Under the pieces are notes generated by a model. That model was not told the DNA's origin. It worked only from the letters and a program-made list of their open reading frames with translations, and made no database searches. From the NCBI GenBank assembly GCA_019423745.1, contig JAHZAV010000021.1:1-42968 (forward strand): a DNA stretch of 42,968 bases. Reading direction: 5' to 3'. The stretch is from Lachnospiraceae bacterium. Lineage in GTDB: Bacteria; Bacillota; Clostridia; Lachnospirales; Lachnospiraceae. This document shows positions 1 through 8,938 of the stretch, piece by piece; within the stretch, counting starts at the first letter, position 1, and every line of letters begins with the position of its first letter. The translations under genes and the position numbers were made by a program.

Positions 1-3
1 TTT

Positions 4-157
4 CTCTTATTCAGAGCAGTGGAGGTACAAAGGACCTGTGAAGCTGCGGCAACCCCGGTAGTCGGAAGGTGCCAACCTGAGCGAGTAATCGAACAATAAG
101 AGGATTGGCTTGGTTTATGACAGTCCGCTTATTTCAATAAGCGGACTTATTTGTTTT
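4..157 (+). promoter_or_regulatory. SAM-I (S-box) riboswitch with expression platform
   Basis: S-adenosylmethionine-sensing leader of metK. The basal P1 helix is formed by CTCTTATT (4-11) and AATAAGAG (95-102). The conserved SAM-I core is visible between them: AGAG with GTGGAGG near 13-26, GCGGCAACC near 46-54, then AAGGTGCCAACCTGAGCGAG. An intrinsic terminator follows. The 3' strand of P1 (AATAAG) can also pair with CTTATT in the left arm of the terminator, so an antiterminator exclusive with P1 is readable. High SAM should stabilise P1, release the terminator and switch metK off. The promoter lies upstream of the window or is only partly inside it. Confidence 0.95.
122..157 (+). terminator. 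Riboswitch-controlled intrinsic terminator
   Basis: Perfect 12-bp stem: AGTCCGCTTATT (122-133) pairs with AATAAGCGGACT (136-147), followed by TATTTGTTTT. It sits between the SAM-I aptamer and metK, as expected for transcriptional attenuation. Confidence 0.93.
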
Positions 158-206
158 ATAGGAAAGTCATCTGCCGGCTGGAGAAGAGAAAAGAAAAGGA
201 GCAGAT

Positions 207-1394
207 ATGGAAAAGAGATTATTTACATCCGAATCAGTAACAGAAGGACATCCGGATAAAATGTGCGACCAGATATCAGATGCTATTTTGGACGCATTGA
301 TGGAGCAGGATCCCATGAGTCGCGTGGCGTGTGAGACTTGTACAACGACAGGACTTGTTCTTGTTATGGGAGAGATTACAACTAACGCATATGTGGATAT
401 TCAGAAAATCGTAAGAGATACTGTTCGCGAAATTGGTTATACAAGAGGAAAATATGGATTTGACGCAGATACTTGCGGTGTTATAACAGCGATTGACGAA
501 CAGTCTTCAGATATTGCAATGGGCGTGGACAAGGCTTTGGAAGCAAAGGAAAATAAAATGTCTGAGGAAGAATTGGATGCGATCGGAGCCGGAGATCAGG
601 GGATGATGTTTGGATATGCGACAGATGAGACAGAAGAGCTGATGCCGTATCCGGCAGCACTGGCACATAAACTTGCAAGAAGGCTGACAGAAGTGAGAAA
701 AGATGGTACACTGCCTTACCTGCGACCGGATGGAAAAACACAGGTTACGGTTGAGTATGATGAGAATGGAGTACCATACAGATTGGATGCAGTTGTTCTT
801 TCTACCCAGCATGATCCGGATGTGTCGCAGGAGCAGATTCATGAAGATATTCGCAAATATGTGTTTGATGCTATTATTCCGGAAGGAATGACAGATGAGA
901 AGACAAAATATTTTATCAATCCGACCGGACGTTTCGTGATCGGTGGTCCACACGGTGACAGTGGCCTGACTGGAAGAAAGATTATTGTGGATTCTTACGG
1001 CGGAATGGCACGCCATGGAGGTGGGGCATTTTCTGGAAAGGATTGTACCAAGGTAGACCGTTCTGCAGCTTATGCAGCCCGGTATGTTGCCAAGAATATT
1101 GTTGCGGCAGGATTGGCGAAAAAATGTGAGATTCAGCTTTCTTATGCAATAGGAGTTGCCCATCCCACATCTGTTATGGTAGATACATTCGGAACGGGAA
1201 AATTAAGTGATGAGAAGATAGTAGAAATTATTCGTAATCATTTTGATCTTCGTCCGGCAGGAATTATTAAAATGCTGGATCTTAGACGACCGATTTATAA
1301 ACAGACTGCGGCATATGGACATTTCGGACGTACAGATCTGGATCTGCCATGGGAAAAGACAGACCGTGCAGAAGAATTGAAAAAGTATTTATAA
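207..1394 (+). CDS. metK: S-adenosylmethionine synthetase
   Basis: Makes S-adenosylmethionine from methionine and ATP; cytoplasmic. The 395-residue length is normal for the family. It opens with the family N-terminus (FTSESVTEGHPDK) and contains the signature GAGDQGMMFGYA and the P-loop-like GGGAFSGKDCTKVDRS; the DR pair and C-terminal histidines are present. The start has AAGGAG at 196-201, five bases upstream. The gene is monocistronic between the riboswitch terminator and the hairpin at 1414. Expression is predicted to be repressed by SAM itself. Antisense ORFs within it are coding shadows. Confidence 0.98.
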   Translation: MEKRLFTSESVTEGHPDKMCDQISDAILDALMEQDPMSRVACETCTTTGLVLVMGEITTNAYVDIQKIVRDTVREIGYTRGKYGFDADTCGVITAIDEQSSDIAMGVDKALEAKENKMSEEELDAIGAGDQGMMFGYATDETEELMPYPAALAHKLARRLTEVRKDGTLPYLRPDGKTQVTVEYDENGVPYRLDAVVLSTQHDPDVSQEQIHEDIRKYVFDAIIPEGMTDEKTKYFINPTGRFVIGGPHGDSGLTGRKIIVDSYGGMARHGGGAFSGKDCTKVDRSAAYAARYVAKNIVAAGLAKKCEIQLSYAIGVAHPTSVMVDTFGTGKLSDEKIVEIIRNHFDLRPAGIIKMLDLRRPIYKQTAAYGHFGRTDLDLPWEKTDRAEELKKYL

Positions 1395-1413
1395 AAAGTT
1401 TATAAAAATTTAT

Positions 1414-1443
1414 GAGCGCTTTTTTGGGAAAGCGCTCTTTTTA
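1414..1443 (+). terminator. Intrinsic terminator after metK
   Basis: GAGCGCT (1414-1420) pairs with AGCGCTC (1431-1437), extended by T-A pairs, then a run of five T. It separates metK from the two-component system. Confidence 0.85.
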
Positions 1444-1472
1444 TGCTAAAATAGAGAAGGAGGTCTTTGCGT

Positions 1473-2969
1473 ATGAAATTTAAAACTCGTTTAATTATTG
1501 CTTTTGTAGCAGTGATTATGGTGCCGGTACTTTTGACCAGCCTGTTTATTATGCTGATCGGCCAGTACCAATTAAGTGCGATTGAAAAAACATATGGAAT
1601 CTCCGGAACTTCTCTTGATACTTTAACAAATCCGCTTCAGGTGATGGGCAGACTGACAGAATCGTCTTATCACGAACTACAGGAAACAGTTAGGGAAGAT
1701 CCTTCTAAGCTGATAGATGCAACATATCTGAATGATTTTAATTCCAAGCTGAATAAAAAGAAATCTTATTTAATTGTGAGGGGAGAAGGAACGATCCTCT
1801 ATATTGGAGTTGAAGTAGAGGAAGCAGAGAGTGTGATTGGTCAATTGCCTGGATATGGGGAAACCAAGACAACATCAGAAAATGGTATATACCTGGGAGG
1901 GACGGATCAGGTCCTTGTCCGGCAGGTAGATTTTCAGTTCGATGATGGAACCAGGGCCAGCGCATTTATTGTAACTAATGTGGGAGATGCGATTCCGGAG
2001 CTGGAAGATTTCGCTATGGATGTTCTGGCAGCGGTTGCGTTGATTTTGATTTTTACGGCATTTATTCTTGTTTTTTGGATTTACCATACAGTTATGGCTC
2101 CTTTAAGGAAAGTACAAAAGGCGGCACAGAGTATCAAGGAAGGTAATCTTGACTTTGAGATGAAATGGAAGACAGATGATGAATTGGGACAACTGTGTCA
2201 GGATTTTGAAGAAATGAGGAAGCGCCTTAAAGCTAATGCAGAAGAAAAACTTACATTTGATAATGAAAATAAAGAGCTTATCAGTAACATTTCCCATGAT
2301 TTGAAAACTCCTGTGACAGCCATTAAAGGATATGCAGAAGGCATTATAGATGGAGTTGCGGATACACCGGAAAAAATGGATAAATATGTCCGGACAATCT
2401 ATAATAAAGCCAGCGAAATGGATACACTGATCAATGAGTTGACCTTATATTCTAAAATTGATACAAATCGAATTCCTTATAATTTCAAGATCATATCGGT
2501 TAATGATTATTTTAACGACTGTGCAGAAGAGTTGTCTCTTGAATTGGAATCCAGAAATGTAGAGTTTGGTTATTTTAACTATGTGGAAGAGGATGTAAAG
2601 GTTATAGCAGATGCGGAACAGATTAAGAGAGTAATTAATAATATTATAAATAATTCTCTCAAGTATATGGATAAACAAAAGGGAAAGATTAATCTGCGTG
2701 TGAAAGATGTAGGAGACTTTGTACAAATTGAGTTGGAAGATAATGGAAGAGGGATTGCTACAAAAGATCTCACCAACATTTTTGAACGATTTTACAGAAC
2801 GGATGCTTCTCGTAATTCTTCTAAGGGAGGAAGCGGAATCGGTCTGTCAATTGTAAAGAAAATTGTAGAAGAGCACGGGGGAAAAATCTGGGCAACCAGC
2901 CGTGAAGGAACAGGAACGACCATGTATTTTGTATTACGTAAATATCAGGAGGTACCAATCAATGAGTAA
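1473..2969 (+). CDS. Membrane sensor histidine kinase (HAMP-HisKA-HATPase)
   Basis: Sensor of a two-component system with the next gene. Translation most likely starts at ATG 1473: AGGAGG at 1458-1463 is nine bases upstream, while an in-frame TTG at 1467 is too close. Order: TM helix about 7-29, extracytoplasmic region of about 155 residues, TM helix about 185-208, HAMP linker, HisKA with phospho-accepting His275 (ISHDLKTP), then the ATPase with N box, DNGRG and GGSGIGLS motifs. The ligand is not evident. It overlaps the response regulator by eight bases, so the pair is probably translationally coupled. The K+ transporter genes lie directly downstream, but a role in K+ control is only inference. 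Confidence 0.93.
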   Translation: MKFKTRLIIAFVAVIMVPVLLTSLFIMLIGQYQLSAIEKTYGISGTSLDTLTNPLQVMGRLTESSYHELQETVREDPSKLIDATYLNDFNSKLNKKKSYLIVRGEGTILYIGVEVEEAESVIGQLPGYGETKTTSENGIYLGGTDQVLVRQVDFQFDDGTRASAFIVTNVGDAIPELEDFAMDVLAAVALILIFTAFILVFWIYHTVMAPLRKVQKAAQSIKEGNLDFEMKWKTDDELGQLCQDFEEMRKRLKANAEEKLTFDNENKELISNISHDLKTPVTAIKGYAEGIIDGVADTPEKMDKYVRTIYNKASEMDTLINELTLYSKIDTNRIPYNFKIISVNDYFNDCAEELSLELESRNVEFGYFNYVEEDVKVIADAEQIKRVINNIINNSLKYMDKQKGKINLRVKDVGDFVQIELEDNGRGIATKDLTNIFERFYRTDASRNSSKGGSGIGLSIVKKIVEEHGGKIWATSREGTGTTMYFVLRKYQEVPINE

Positions 2970-3651
2970 GATTTTGATAGTAGAAGATGAAGAAGCGATT
3001 GCTGATCTGGAGAAGGATTATCTGGAGCTTTCAGGATTTACGGTAGAGGTGGCAAATGATGGAGAAAGTGGACTGGAGATGGCTCTTGGAAAGGACTATA
3101 ACCTATTGATTCTGGATCTGATGCTGCCGGGAGTGGACGGCTTTGAGATATGCCGTCAGGTAAGAGATAAGAAAAATACCCCCATTATTATGGTTTCAGC
3201 TAAAAAAGATGATATTGATAAGATACGAGGGCTGGGGTTGGGAGCAGATGACTATATGACGAAACCCTTTAGTCCCAGTGAACTTGTGGCTAGGGTAAAG
3301 GCTCATCTGGCCCGGTATGAGCGGCTCATCGGAAGTGCAGCAGAAGCGAATAAGATTATTGAAATTCGAGGACTTAAGATTGATACAACAGCACGGAGAG
3401 TGTGGGTTAACGGAGTAGAGAAGAACTTTACTACCAAGGAATTTGATTTGCTGACTTTTCTTGCAAGTCATCCCAATCATGTGTATACTAAGGATGAATT
3501 ATTCAGCGAGATATGGGACATGGAATCCATTGGAGATATTGCCACTGTTACAGTGCATATCAAAAAGATTCGTGAAAAGATTGAGGTAGACACAGCTAAC
3601 CCGCAGTATATTGAAACAATATGGGGAGTGGGATACCGTTTTAGAATGTAG
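2962..3651 (+). CDS. OmpR-family response regulator
   Basis: DNA-binding partner of the kinase encoded just upstream. Start chosen at ATG 2962 because AGGAGG lies at 2947-2952 and the protein then begins MSKILIVEDEE, the normal receiver start. Receiver domain residues 1-120 have the acidic pair E8/D9, phospho-acceptor D52 (LILDLMLPG) and the conserved TKP lysine. A winged-helix DNA-binding domain covers about 130-229 (FTTKEFDLLTFLASHP, VTVHIKKIREKI, WGVGYRF). The 229-residue length is typical. The gene ends 41 bases before the potassium channel subunit, with no terminator seen between them, so they may share a transcript. Confidence 0.95.
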   Translation: MSKILIVEDEEAIADLEKDYLELSGFTVEVANDGESGLEMALGKDYNLLILDLMLPGVDGFEICRQVRDKKNTPIIMVSAKKDDIDKIRGLGLGADDYMTKPFSPSELVARVKAHLARYERLIGSAAEANKIIEIRGLKIDTTARRVWVNGVEKNFTTKEFDLLTFLASHPNHVYTKDELFSEIWDMESIGDIATVTVHIKKIREKIEVDTANPQYIETIWGVGYRFRM

Positions 3652-3692
3652 AGAAATGACATGTCCTTTGCATGAAATGTGGAGGCTGTAAA

Positions 3693-5060
3693 ATGAAAAA
3701 GAATATTAGATGGAACACAATGAAGATACTTGCGGCGGGGTTTCTGGGAGTGATTCTCATAGGAGGTGTGCTCCTTACACTGCCTGTATGTAATACCCGC
3801 CCTATTGATTTTATGGACGCATTGTTTACATCGACATCGGCTGTCTGCGTAACTGGTCTTGTAACAGTAACCCCGGCGACGCAGTTCACCTTACTTGGGC
3901 AGATTGTACTATTGATCTTGATTCAAGTAGGAGGACTGGGGGTCATCGCATGTATGACAGCCTTTTTTCTTATTTTACGAAAAAGGATTACAGTAAAAGA
4001 ACGGATTCTGATTCAGGAGACCTACAATATGGATTCACCGGGCGGAATGGTGAAATTGATTTACAGGATCCTGAAGGGAACCTTTATTGTAGAAGGTGCA
4101 GGAGCAATATTATATGCCTTTCAGTTTATACCTGAGTATGGAATGCTCAAAGGCATCTGGTATTCTGTGTTTCACTCCATTTCCGCATTTTGTAATGCGG
4201 GGATTGATATATTAGGAAGCAGCAGTTTTACCCAATATGTAAATAATCCATTAATTAATATAACAACAATGTTGTTGATTGTTCTGGGAGGATTGGGTTT
4301 CATTGTCTGGTATGACTTGTTGGCAGGTATTCGCCGGGCATGGAAAAGGGAGAATCCGGGCAGATGGTGGTTCACAAGACTTTCCCTCCATTCGAAGGTA
4401 GTATTGACTATGACAGCTGGAATGATCTTGGCAGGAGCGGTAAACTTCTTTTTGGCTGAGTATGGAAATCCGGATACTTTGGGGAATCTGCCGATAGGAA
4501 GTAAGATTATGGCCTCTTTCTTTCAGTCTGTTACAACAAGGACAGCTGGATTTGCGACTGTATCACAGGCAGGTTTGAGCACAGAATCACAGATGATAAG
4601 TTGTGTGTTCATGTTTATTGGCGGTTCTCCTGGAGGAACGGCCGGAGGAATTAAGACAACTACAATCGGATTAATAGTGATCTGTTGTATAGCCGTGGTG
4701 AGAGGGAGAGATGACGCGGAATGCTTTGGCAGAAAGGTGGCAGAGCAAAATATTCGAATGGGGTCAGCTGTCATCACTCTGGCTGTAATCGTACTGTTTG
4801 CCGGAACGGCTATCGTGGCGGGCATTGAAAGTGATGTGTCATTTATCAGAGTCCTCTATGAGACATGCTCGGCAATAGGAACAGTAGGCTTGACTGCTGA
4901 TCTGACGCCGGATCTTGCAAGAGGCAGCCAAATAGTTATTATGATCATGATGTATATTGGAAGAATTGGACCAATGACACTGGCTCTTTTATTTGGCGGA
5001 CGGACGAAGCAGAAAGGGCTGGAGAGAGAGTTGCCTACGCAGAGAGTAATGGTAGGATAG
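3693..5060 (+). CDS. ktrB: TrkH/KtrB-type potassium uptake membrane subunit
   Basis: Ion-conducting subunit of a Ktr/Trk potassium uptake system. The four pore-loop filter repeats are visible: TSTSAVCVTGL, HSISAFCNAG, SVTTRTAGF and CSAIGTVGL, each with the filter glycine. About eight to ten hydrophobic segments fit a 455-residue KtrB. ATG 3693 is preferred because GGAGG (3681-3685) lies seven bases before it; an in-frame ATG at 3672 has no good ribosome site. Its gating partner follows 25 bases downstream. Known family role: K+ uptake driven by ion gradients and gated by nucleotide-binding KtrA rings. Confidence 0.93.
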   Translation: MKKNIRWNTMKILAAGFLGVILIGGVLLTLPVCNTRPIDFMDALFTSTSAVCVTGLVTVTPATQFTLLGQIVLLILIQVGGLGVIACMTAFFLILRKRITVKERILIQETYNMDSPGGMVKLIYRILKGTFIVEGAGAILYAFQFIPEYGMLKGIWYSVFHSISAFCNAGIDILGSSSFTQYVNNPLINITTMLLIVLGGLGFIVWYDLLAGIRRAWKRENPGRWWFTRLSLHSKVVLTMTAGMILAGAVNFFLAEYGNPDTLGNLPIGSKIMASFFQSVTTRTAGFATVSQAGLSTESQMISCVFMFIGGSPGGTAGGIKTTTIGLIVICCIAVVRGRDDAECFGRKVAEQNIRMGSAVITLAVIVLFAGTAIVAGIESDVSFIRVLYETCSAIGTVGLTADLTPDLARGSQIVIMIMMYIGRIGPMTLALLFGGRTKQKGLERELPTQRVMVG

Positions 5061-5085
5061 AAATAAGAGAAGGTAGGGAGATAAA

Positions 5086-5736
5086 ATGAAAGGGCAGTAT
5101 GCAGTCTTAGGTCTTGGAAATTTTGGAGTAAGTGTAGCGCTTTCCCTGCAGCAGCTGGGCTGTGAAGTGATTGCGGTAGATGGAGACATGGAAAAGGTGC
5201 AGGAGATTTCCGACCATGTTTCCTATGCTATGAAGGCCGATATCGGAGATCCATCTTTAATGAAGTCTCTGGGAGCCAGAAATCTGGATGGTCTTATTGT
5301 AGCTATTTCAGAAAATATGGAAGCGAATATTATGGCAACATTGCTTGCGAAGGAACAAGGAGTTCCTTATGTGCTTGCAAAAGCACAGCATGAGCACCAC
5401 GCTGCAATTCTGCGAAAAATCGGAGCAGACGCAGTAGTTCATCCAGAGTGGGAGATGGGCTCCCGGGTAGCAAAAAATCTAGTGTCAGCAGATTTTGCAG
5501 ATTGGATTACGCTGTCAGCAGACTATAGTATGGTGGAAGTGGAAGCGCCTCGTAAATGGATTGGAAGAACGCTTGAACAATTGGATATACGTAAAAAATA
5601 TGGTATCAGTGTCGTAGGTATAATGAGGGGAGAAGAGGTAGAGGTCAATCCCGATCCTTCTGTGCCTCTGAAAGATGATGGCATATTGATTTTGATTGGA
5701 AAAAATCAAGATCTGCAAAGATTTAGAAAAGAGTGA
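5086..5736 (+). CDS. ktrA: KtrA/TrkA-type regulatory subunit (RCK domains)
   Basis: Cytosolic ring-forming regulator of the adjacent K+ uptake protein. An RCK-N Rossmann domain (about 1-135) starts YAVLGLGNFG, the GxGxxG nucleotide-binding loop, with an acidic residue at the end of the second strand (VIAVDGD). An RCK-C domain covers about 140-216. The length, 216 residues, is standard for single-unit KtrA. RBS GGTAGGGAG precedes the ATG. The order membrane subunit then gate subunit, with a 25-base gap, supports a Ktr operon following the two-component genes. Confidence 0.93.
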   Translation: MKGQYAVLGLGNFGVSVALSLQQLGCEVIAVDGDMEKVQEISDHVSYAMKADIGDPSLMKSLGARNLDGLIVAISENMEANIMATLLAKEQGVPYVLAKAQHEHHAAILRKIGADAVVHPEWEMGSRVAKNLVSADFADWITLSADYSMVEVEAPRKWIGRTLEQLDIRKKYGISVVGIMRGEEVEVNPDPSVPLKDDGILILIGKNQDLQRFRKE

Positions 5737-5742
5737 GAAAAT

Positions 5743-6549
5743 ATGATTACGAGTACATCAAATCCCAAAATAAAAAGGCTGGTGGGACTTCAAAAAAAAC
5801 GTAAGATGAGAGAAGAAGAGCAGGTGTTTCTGACAGAGGGACTTAGAATGTTTAAAGAAGCGCCTGGAGAAGAATTGCGAGAGCTTTATGTATCGCAGAG
5901 CTTTATGGAAAAAGAAACGCATCTGGTGCATCAGAAGGAAAAAGAGGCCAATCTTTATGCAGAGATTCTTGCGGATCAGGTCTTTGCGCATGTTTCAGAT
6001 ACAAAAACACCGCAAGGAGTTCTTTGTGTGATGGCAAGACGAAGACAGCCTTCTTTTGAAGAATTGTTTGCCATACAAAAGCCTGGAAAGAAACCGCTTC
6101 TGATGGTGCTTGATAATCTGCAGGATCCGGGAAATCTGGGAACTATTCTTCGGACTGGGGAAGGAGCAGGAGTGACAGGAGTTGTTATGAGCAGTGACTG
6201 TGTGGATCTCTATAATCCTAAGACAGTTCGTTCTACGATGGGATCCATTTACCGTATGCCTTGCAGGAGAGTAGATGATATGCAAAGTTTTCTGCATCAG
6301 ACGAAGGAAGCGGGAATTCGTATCTATGCGGCACATCTGGAAGGATCTGCGAATTATGATGAAGAAGATTATACAGGTGGCAGTGCCTTCCTAATTGGAA
6401 ACGAAGGAAATGGACTTAGACCCCAGACGGCTCAGATGGCAGATACTTATATCCGTATTCCGATGGAAGGAGAAGTGGAATCTTTGAATGCTGCCATTGC
6501 AGCTACCATACTGATGTTTGAGGCTGCCAGACAGCGAAGAAGAGGTTGA
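5743..6549 (+). CDS. TrmH/SpoU-family RNA 2'-O-methyltransferase
   Basis: Predicted SAM-dependent ribose methyltransferase acting on rRNA or tRNA. An N-terminal substrate-binding region (about 1-100) precedes the SPOUT knot domain. The three SPOUT motifs are present: DNLQDPGNLGTILRT, FLIGNEGNGL and IPMEGEVESLNAA. At 268 residues it resembles RlmB/TsnR-like members, but the target nucleotide cannot be read from sequence. It begins six bases after ktrA ends with only a weak ribosome site (GAGTGAG), so translation may depend on readthrough from ktrA. The stop codon overlaps the -35 element of the next promoter. Confidence 0.9.
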   Translation: MITSTSNPKIKRLVGLQKKRKMREEEQVFLTEGLRMFKEAPGEELRELYVSQSFMEKETHLVHQKEKEANLYAEILADQVFAHVSDTKTPQGVLCVMARRRQPSFEELFAIQKPGKKPLLMVLDNLQDPGNLGTILRTGEGAGVTGVVMSSDCVDLYNPKTVRSTMGSIYRMPCRRVDDMQSFLHQTKEAGIRIYAAHLEGSANYDEEDYTGGSAFLIGNEGNGLRPQTAQMADTYIRIPMEGEVESLNAAIAATILMFEAARQRRRG

Positions 6550-6575
6550 AAAGAAAAGACTGCTGAAGATATAAT
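6546..6575 (+). promoter_or_regulatory. Sigma-A-type promoter for argF
   Basis: TTGAAA (6546-6551), an 18-base spacer and TATAAT (6570-6575). The leader to argF is about 95 bases. No convincing ArgR box was recognised by eye. Confidence 0.6.
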
Positions 6576-6674
6576 ATTGAACAAACCCCTGAACAGTGGT
6601 ATTATGAAAAGAAATCAAACGGTCCGGATACAACCGTGCGCCGATAAGACCAAAAGAAGAGAGGAACGAGTGAT

Positions 6675-7610
6675 ATGAATTTAAAAGGACGTAGTTTTTT
6701 GAAGTTAAAAGATTTTACTGCTGAGGAGATTTTATATTTGGTAGATCTTGCAGAGGATCTGAAAGCAAAACGGAAAAAAGGAATTAAAGGAAACAGCTTG
6801 CAGGGTAAAAATATTGCCCTAATCTTTGAAAAGCCGTCCACAAGGACAAGATGTGCATTTACGATTGGAGCGCAGGATGAAGGAGCAACAGCAACATATC
6901 TGGCCGGATCAGAACTTCAGCTTGGCGAAAAAGAAAGTATTGAAGATACAGCACGTGTTTTGGGACGTATGTTTGATGGAATCGAATACAGAGGATTTGA
7001 TCATGAGTTTGTGGAGGCACTTGCACAGTATAGCGGGGTCCCGGTATGGAATGGATTGACAGATCAGTGGCATCCTACACAGTGCTTAGCTACATTGCTT
7101 ACATTGAAAGAGAATTTTGGACACATCAAAGGTCTGAAAGTAGTTTATCTTGGTGACGGACGTAATAATGTGGCAAACAGCCTTCTGGTGGGCTGCAGTA
7201 AGGTTGGCGTAAATGTTGCAATTGCGGCTCCAAAACGCCTGTGGCCGGATGCAGACCTTGTGGAGGAATGTAAAGGCTATGCGAAAGAAGCTGGTTCTGT
7301 TGTAGAAGTGTCTGATGAACTGGATGTAGTAGAAGGAGCAGACATGCTCTATACAGACGTATGGTTCTCCATGGGCGAAGAGAAGAAAGAACAGGAAAGA
7401 ACAAAACTTGCTCTTCCATATCAGGTAAATGCAGAATTAATGAAACGTACCGGAAAAGAGACTACTTTGTTCTCCCATTGTCTGCCGGCAAATAAGGGAA
7501 AAGAAGTAACAGAGGATGTGTTTGAAAGCGACAAATCAGTTGTGTTTGATGAAGCAGAGAACCGTCTGCATACGATCAAAGCTATTATGGTCGCAACTCT
7601 TGGAGAATAA
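6675..7610 (+). CDS. argF: Ornithine carbamoyltransferase
   Basis: Converts ornithine and carbamoyl phosphate to citrulline. The carbamoyl-phosphate loop STRTRCAF, the HPTQ segment (QWHPTQCLATLLT), the ornithine-specific DVWFSMGE loop and HCLPA are all visible, which distinguish it from aspartate carbamoyltransferase. The 311-residue length is normal. GAGGAACGAG precedes the ATG. It has its own promoter and no other arg genes adjoin it. It could serve the anabolic or catabolic (arginine deiminase) direction; no arcA or arcC is nearby, so the anabolic role is favoured by default. Confidence 0.96.
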   Translation: MNLKGRSFLKLKDFTAEEILYLVDLAEDLKAKRKKGIKGNSLQGKNIALIFEKPSTRTRCAFTIGAQDEGATATYLAGSELQLGEKESIEDTARVLGRMFDGIEYRGFDHEFVEALAQYSGVPVWNGLTDQWHPTQCLATLLTLKENFGHIKGLKVVYLGDGRNNVANSLLVGCSKVGVNVAIAAPKRLWPDADLVEECKGYAKEAGSVVEVSDELDVVEGADMLYTDVWFSMGEEKKEQERTKLALPYQVNAELMKRTGKETTLFSHCLPANKGKEVTEDVFESDKSVVFDEAENRLHTIKAIMVATLGE

Positions 7611-7617
7611 TCACAAA

Positions 7618-8598
7618 ATGAAGACAGAAATTTTATCCATGCTCCGGGCAGCAGATGGATATGTATCCGGGCAGCAGATCTGTGACAGATTTCATGTTTC
7701 CAGAACTGCTGTCTGGAAAATAATAGAACAACTGAAAGAAGAAGGATATGAGATAGAGGCAGTCCGCAGAAAAGGGTATCACCTGACACAAAGTCCCGAC
7801 GTGATGTCAAAAGCAGAGATTGAGAGTCGGATAGGGACAAAATGGGCAGGGCGGAATGTCTTTTATTATGAAGAAATAGATTCTACGAATACAAAGGCAA
7901 AAGCATTGGCAGAACAAGGTGCCATTCATGGAACTCTTGTGACGACAGACAGACAGAAAGCAGGAAAAGGCAGGCGGGGAAGAGTATGGGAGTCCACGCC
8001 CGGGGACAATATTTACATGACAATTCTTCTGAAGCCGCAGATTTCTCCTGTTCAGGCACCGATGCTTACACTGGTAATGGCTCTTAGTGTTGTGGAAGCA
8101 ATCAGGGAAGAGACGGGACTTAATGCAGGAATTAAATGGCCAAATGACATTGTGATAAACGGAAAGAAGCTGTGCGGTATTTTAACGGAGATGAGTCTGG
8201 AAGAAGGGAATATCAGTTATGTGGTGAGTGGGGTAGGTATCAATGCCAACGGCGTGGAGTTCCCGGAGGAGATAGCTGAAAAAGGAACCTCTCTGAAACT
8301 GGAATCAGGAAAAGAGTGGAACAGAGCCAGGATTATTATTCGCGTGATGGAAAAATTCGAGAAAAACTATGAAATTTTTGTGGAGGAAGGAACTCTTGTA
8401 AAGCTTAAGGAACGTTATAATACATTTCTTGTAAATAAAGGAAAAGAAGTGCGTGTATTGGATCCGAAAGGGGAGTATACGGCATTTGCTTTTGGAATCA
8501 ACGAAAAGGGAGAACTTCTGGTAGAACGAGAGAACGGCAGGCAGGAAGCTGTGTTTTCCGGCGAAGTCTCTGTAAGAGGAATATATGGTTATGTATAA
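7618..8598 (+). CDS. birA: Biotin-protein ligase / biotin repressor BirA
   Basis: Attaches biotin to carboxyl-carrier proteins and, with its N-terminal winged helix, may repress biotin genes. Start taken at ATG 7618 (MKTEILSMLRAADGY) eight bases after argF; GGAG at 7602-7605 is somewhat distant. Residues about 1-65 form the helix-turn-helix (QQICDRFHVSRTAVWK). The ligase core has STNTKAK, the biotinyl-AMP loop GKGRRGRVW and KWPNDI, followed by the C-terminal SH3-like domain. The 326 residues match group II BirA. Its last codons overlap the next small gene. Confidence 0.95.
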   Translation: MKTEILSMLRAADGYVSGQQICDRFHVSRTAVWKIIEQLKEEGYEIEAVRRKGYHLTQSPDVMSKAEIESRIGTKWAGRNVFYYEEIDSTNTKAKALAEQGAIHGTLVTTDRQKAGKGRRGRVWESTPGDNIYMTILLKPQISPVQAPMLTLVMALSVVEAIREETGLNAGIKWPNDIVINGKKLCGILTEMSLEEGNISYVVSGVGINANGVEFPEEIAEKGTSLKLESGKEWNRARIIIRVMEKFEKNYEIFVEEGTLVKLKERYNTFLVNKGKEVRVLDPKGEYTAFAFGINEKGELLVERENGRQEAVFSGEVSVRGIYGYV

Positions 8599-8935
8599 TG
8601 ATAAGGTTGTGCTCTGCGGAGCAAATTCATACGAAGAGAAATATTATCTCAATCCGGATTTTGAGCAGCTTCCGGATCATGTAAAAGATGAACTGAAGAT
8701 CATGTGTGTACTTTATGTGCACGATGTGGGTGGAATCCTGACACTGACTTATGAAGAAGATGGGAAACTTTGTTTTGAGGTGTCGTCTATAGAGGGTGAC
8801 GCCATGTTTGATGAAATCGGAAGTCAGCTGAAAATTAAACAATTGCAAAGAGAGAAGGAAGAACTTCTAGAGTCTTTGCAGTTGTATTATCAGGTGTTTT
8901 TCCTGTCCCAGGAAGAACAGGTAAAGGAGGATTAA
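8591..8935 (+). CDS. Conserved small protein between birA and coaX (DUF6145-like)
   Basis: Soluble, acidic protein of 114-116 residues with no signal peptide or membrane helix. I believe it matches a Lachnospiraceae family of unknown function labelled DUF6145, but that name is from memory. It has a Tyr-rich N-terminus (YNDKVVLCGANSYEEKYYLN) and a C-terminal amphipathic helix rich in Glu/Gln/Leu, possibly a coiled coil. AGAGGA at 8575-8580 is ten bases before ATG 8591 and only four before ATG 8585, so 8591 is preferred. It overlaps birA by eight bases and is followed three bases later by coaX, so all three are probably cotranscribed. Function unknown. Confidence 0.8.
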   Translation: MYNDKVVLCGANSYEEKYYLNPDFEQLPDHVKDELKIMCVLYVHDVGGILTLTYEEDGKLCFEVSSIEGDAMFDEIGSQLKIKQLQREKEELLESLQLYYQVFFLSQEEQVKED

Positions 8936-8938
8936 AGG

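Noticed and set aside
507..1163. Long open frame antisense to metK (and others antisense to greA, rplA, argF and ABC genes)
   Set aside because: They lack ribosome sites, have Cys/His/Ser-rich composition typical of reverse-frame reading, and overlap well-established genes.
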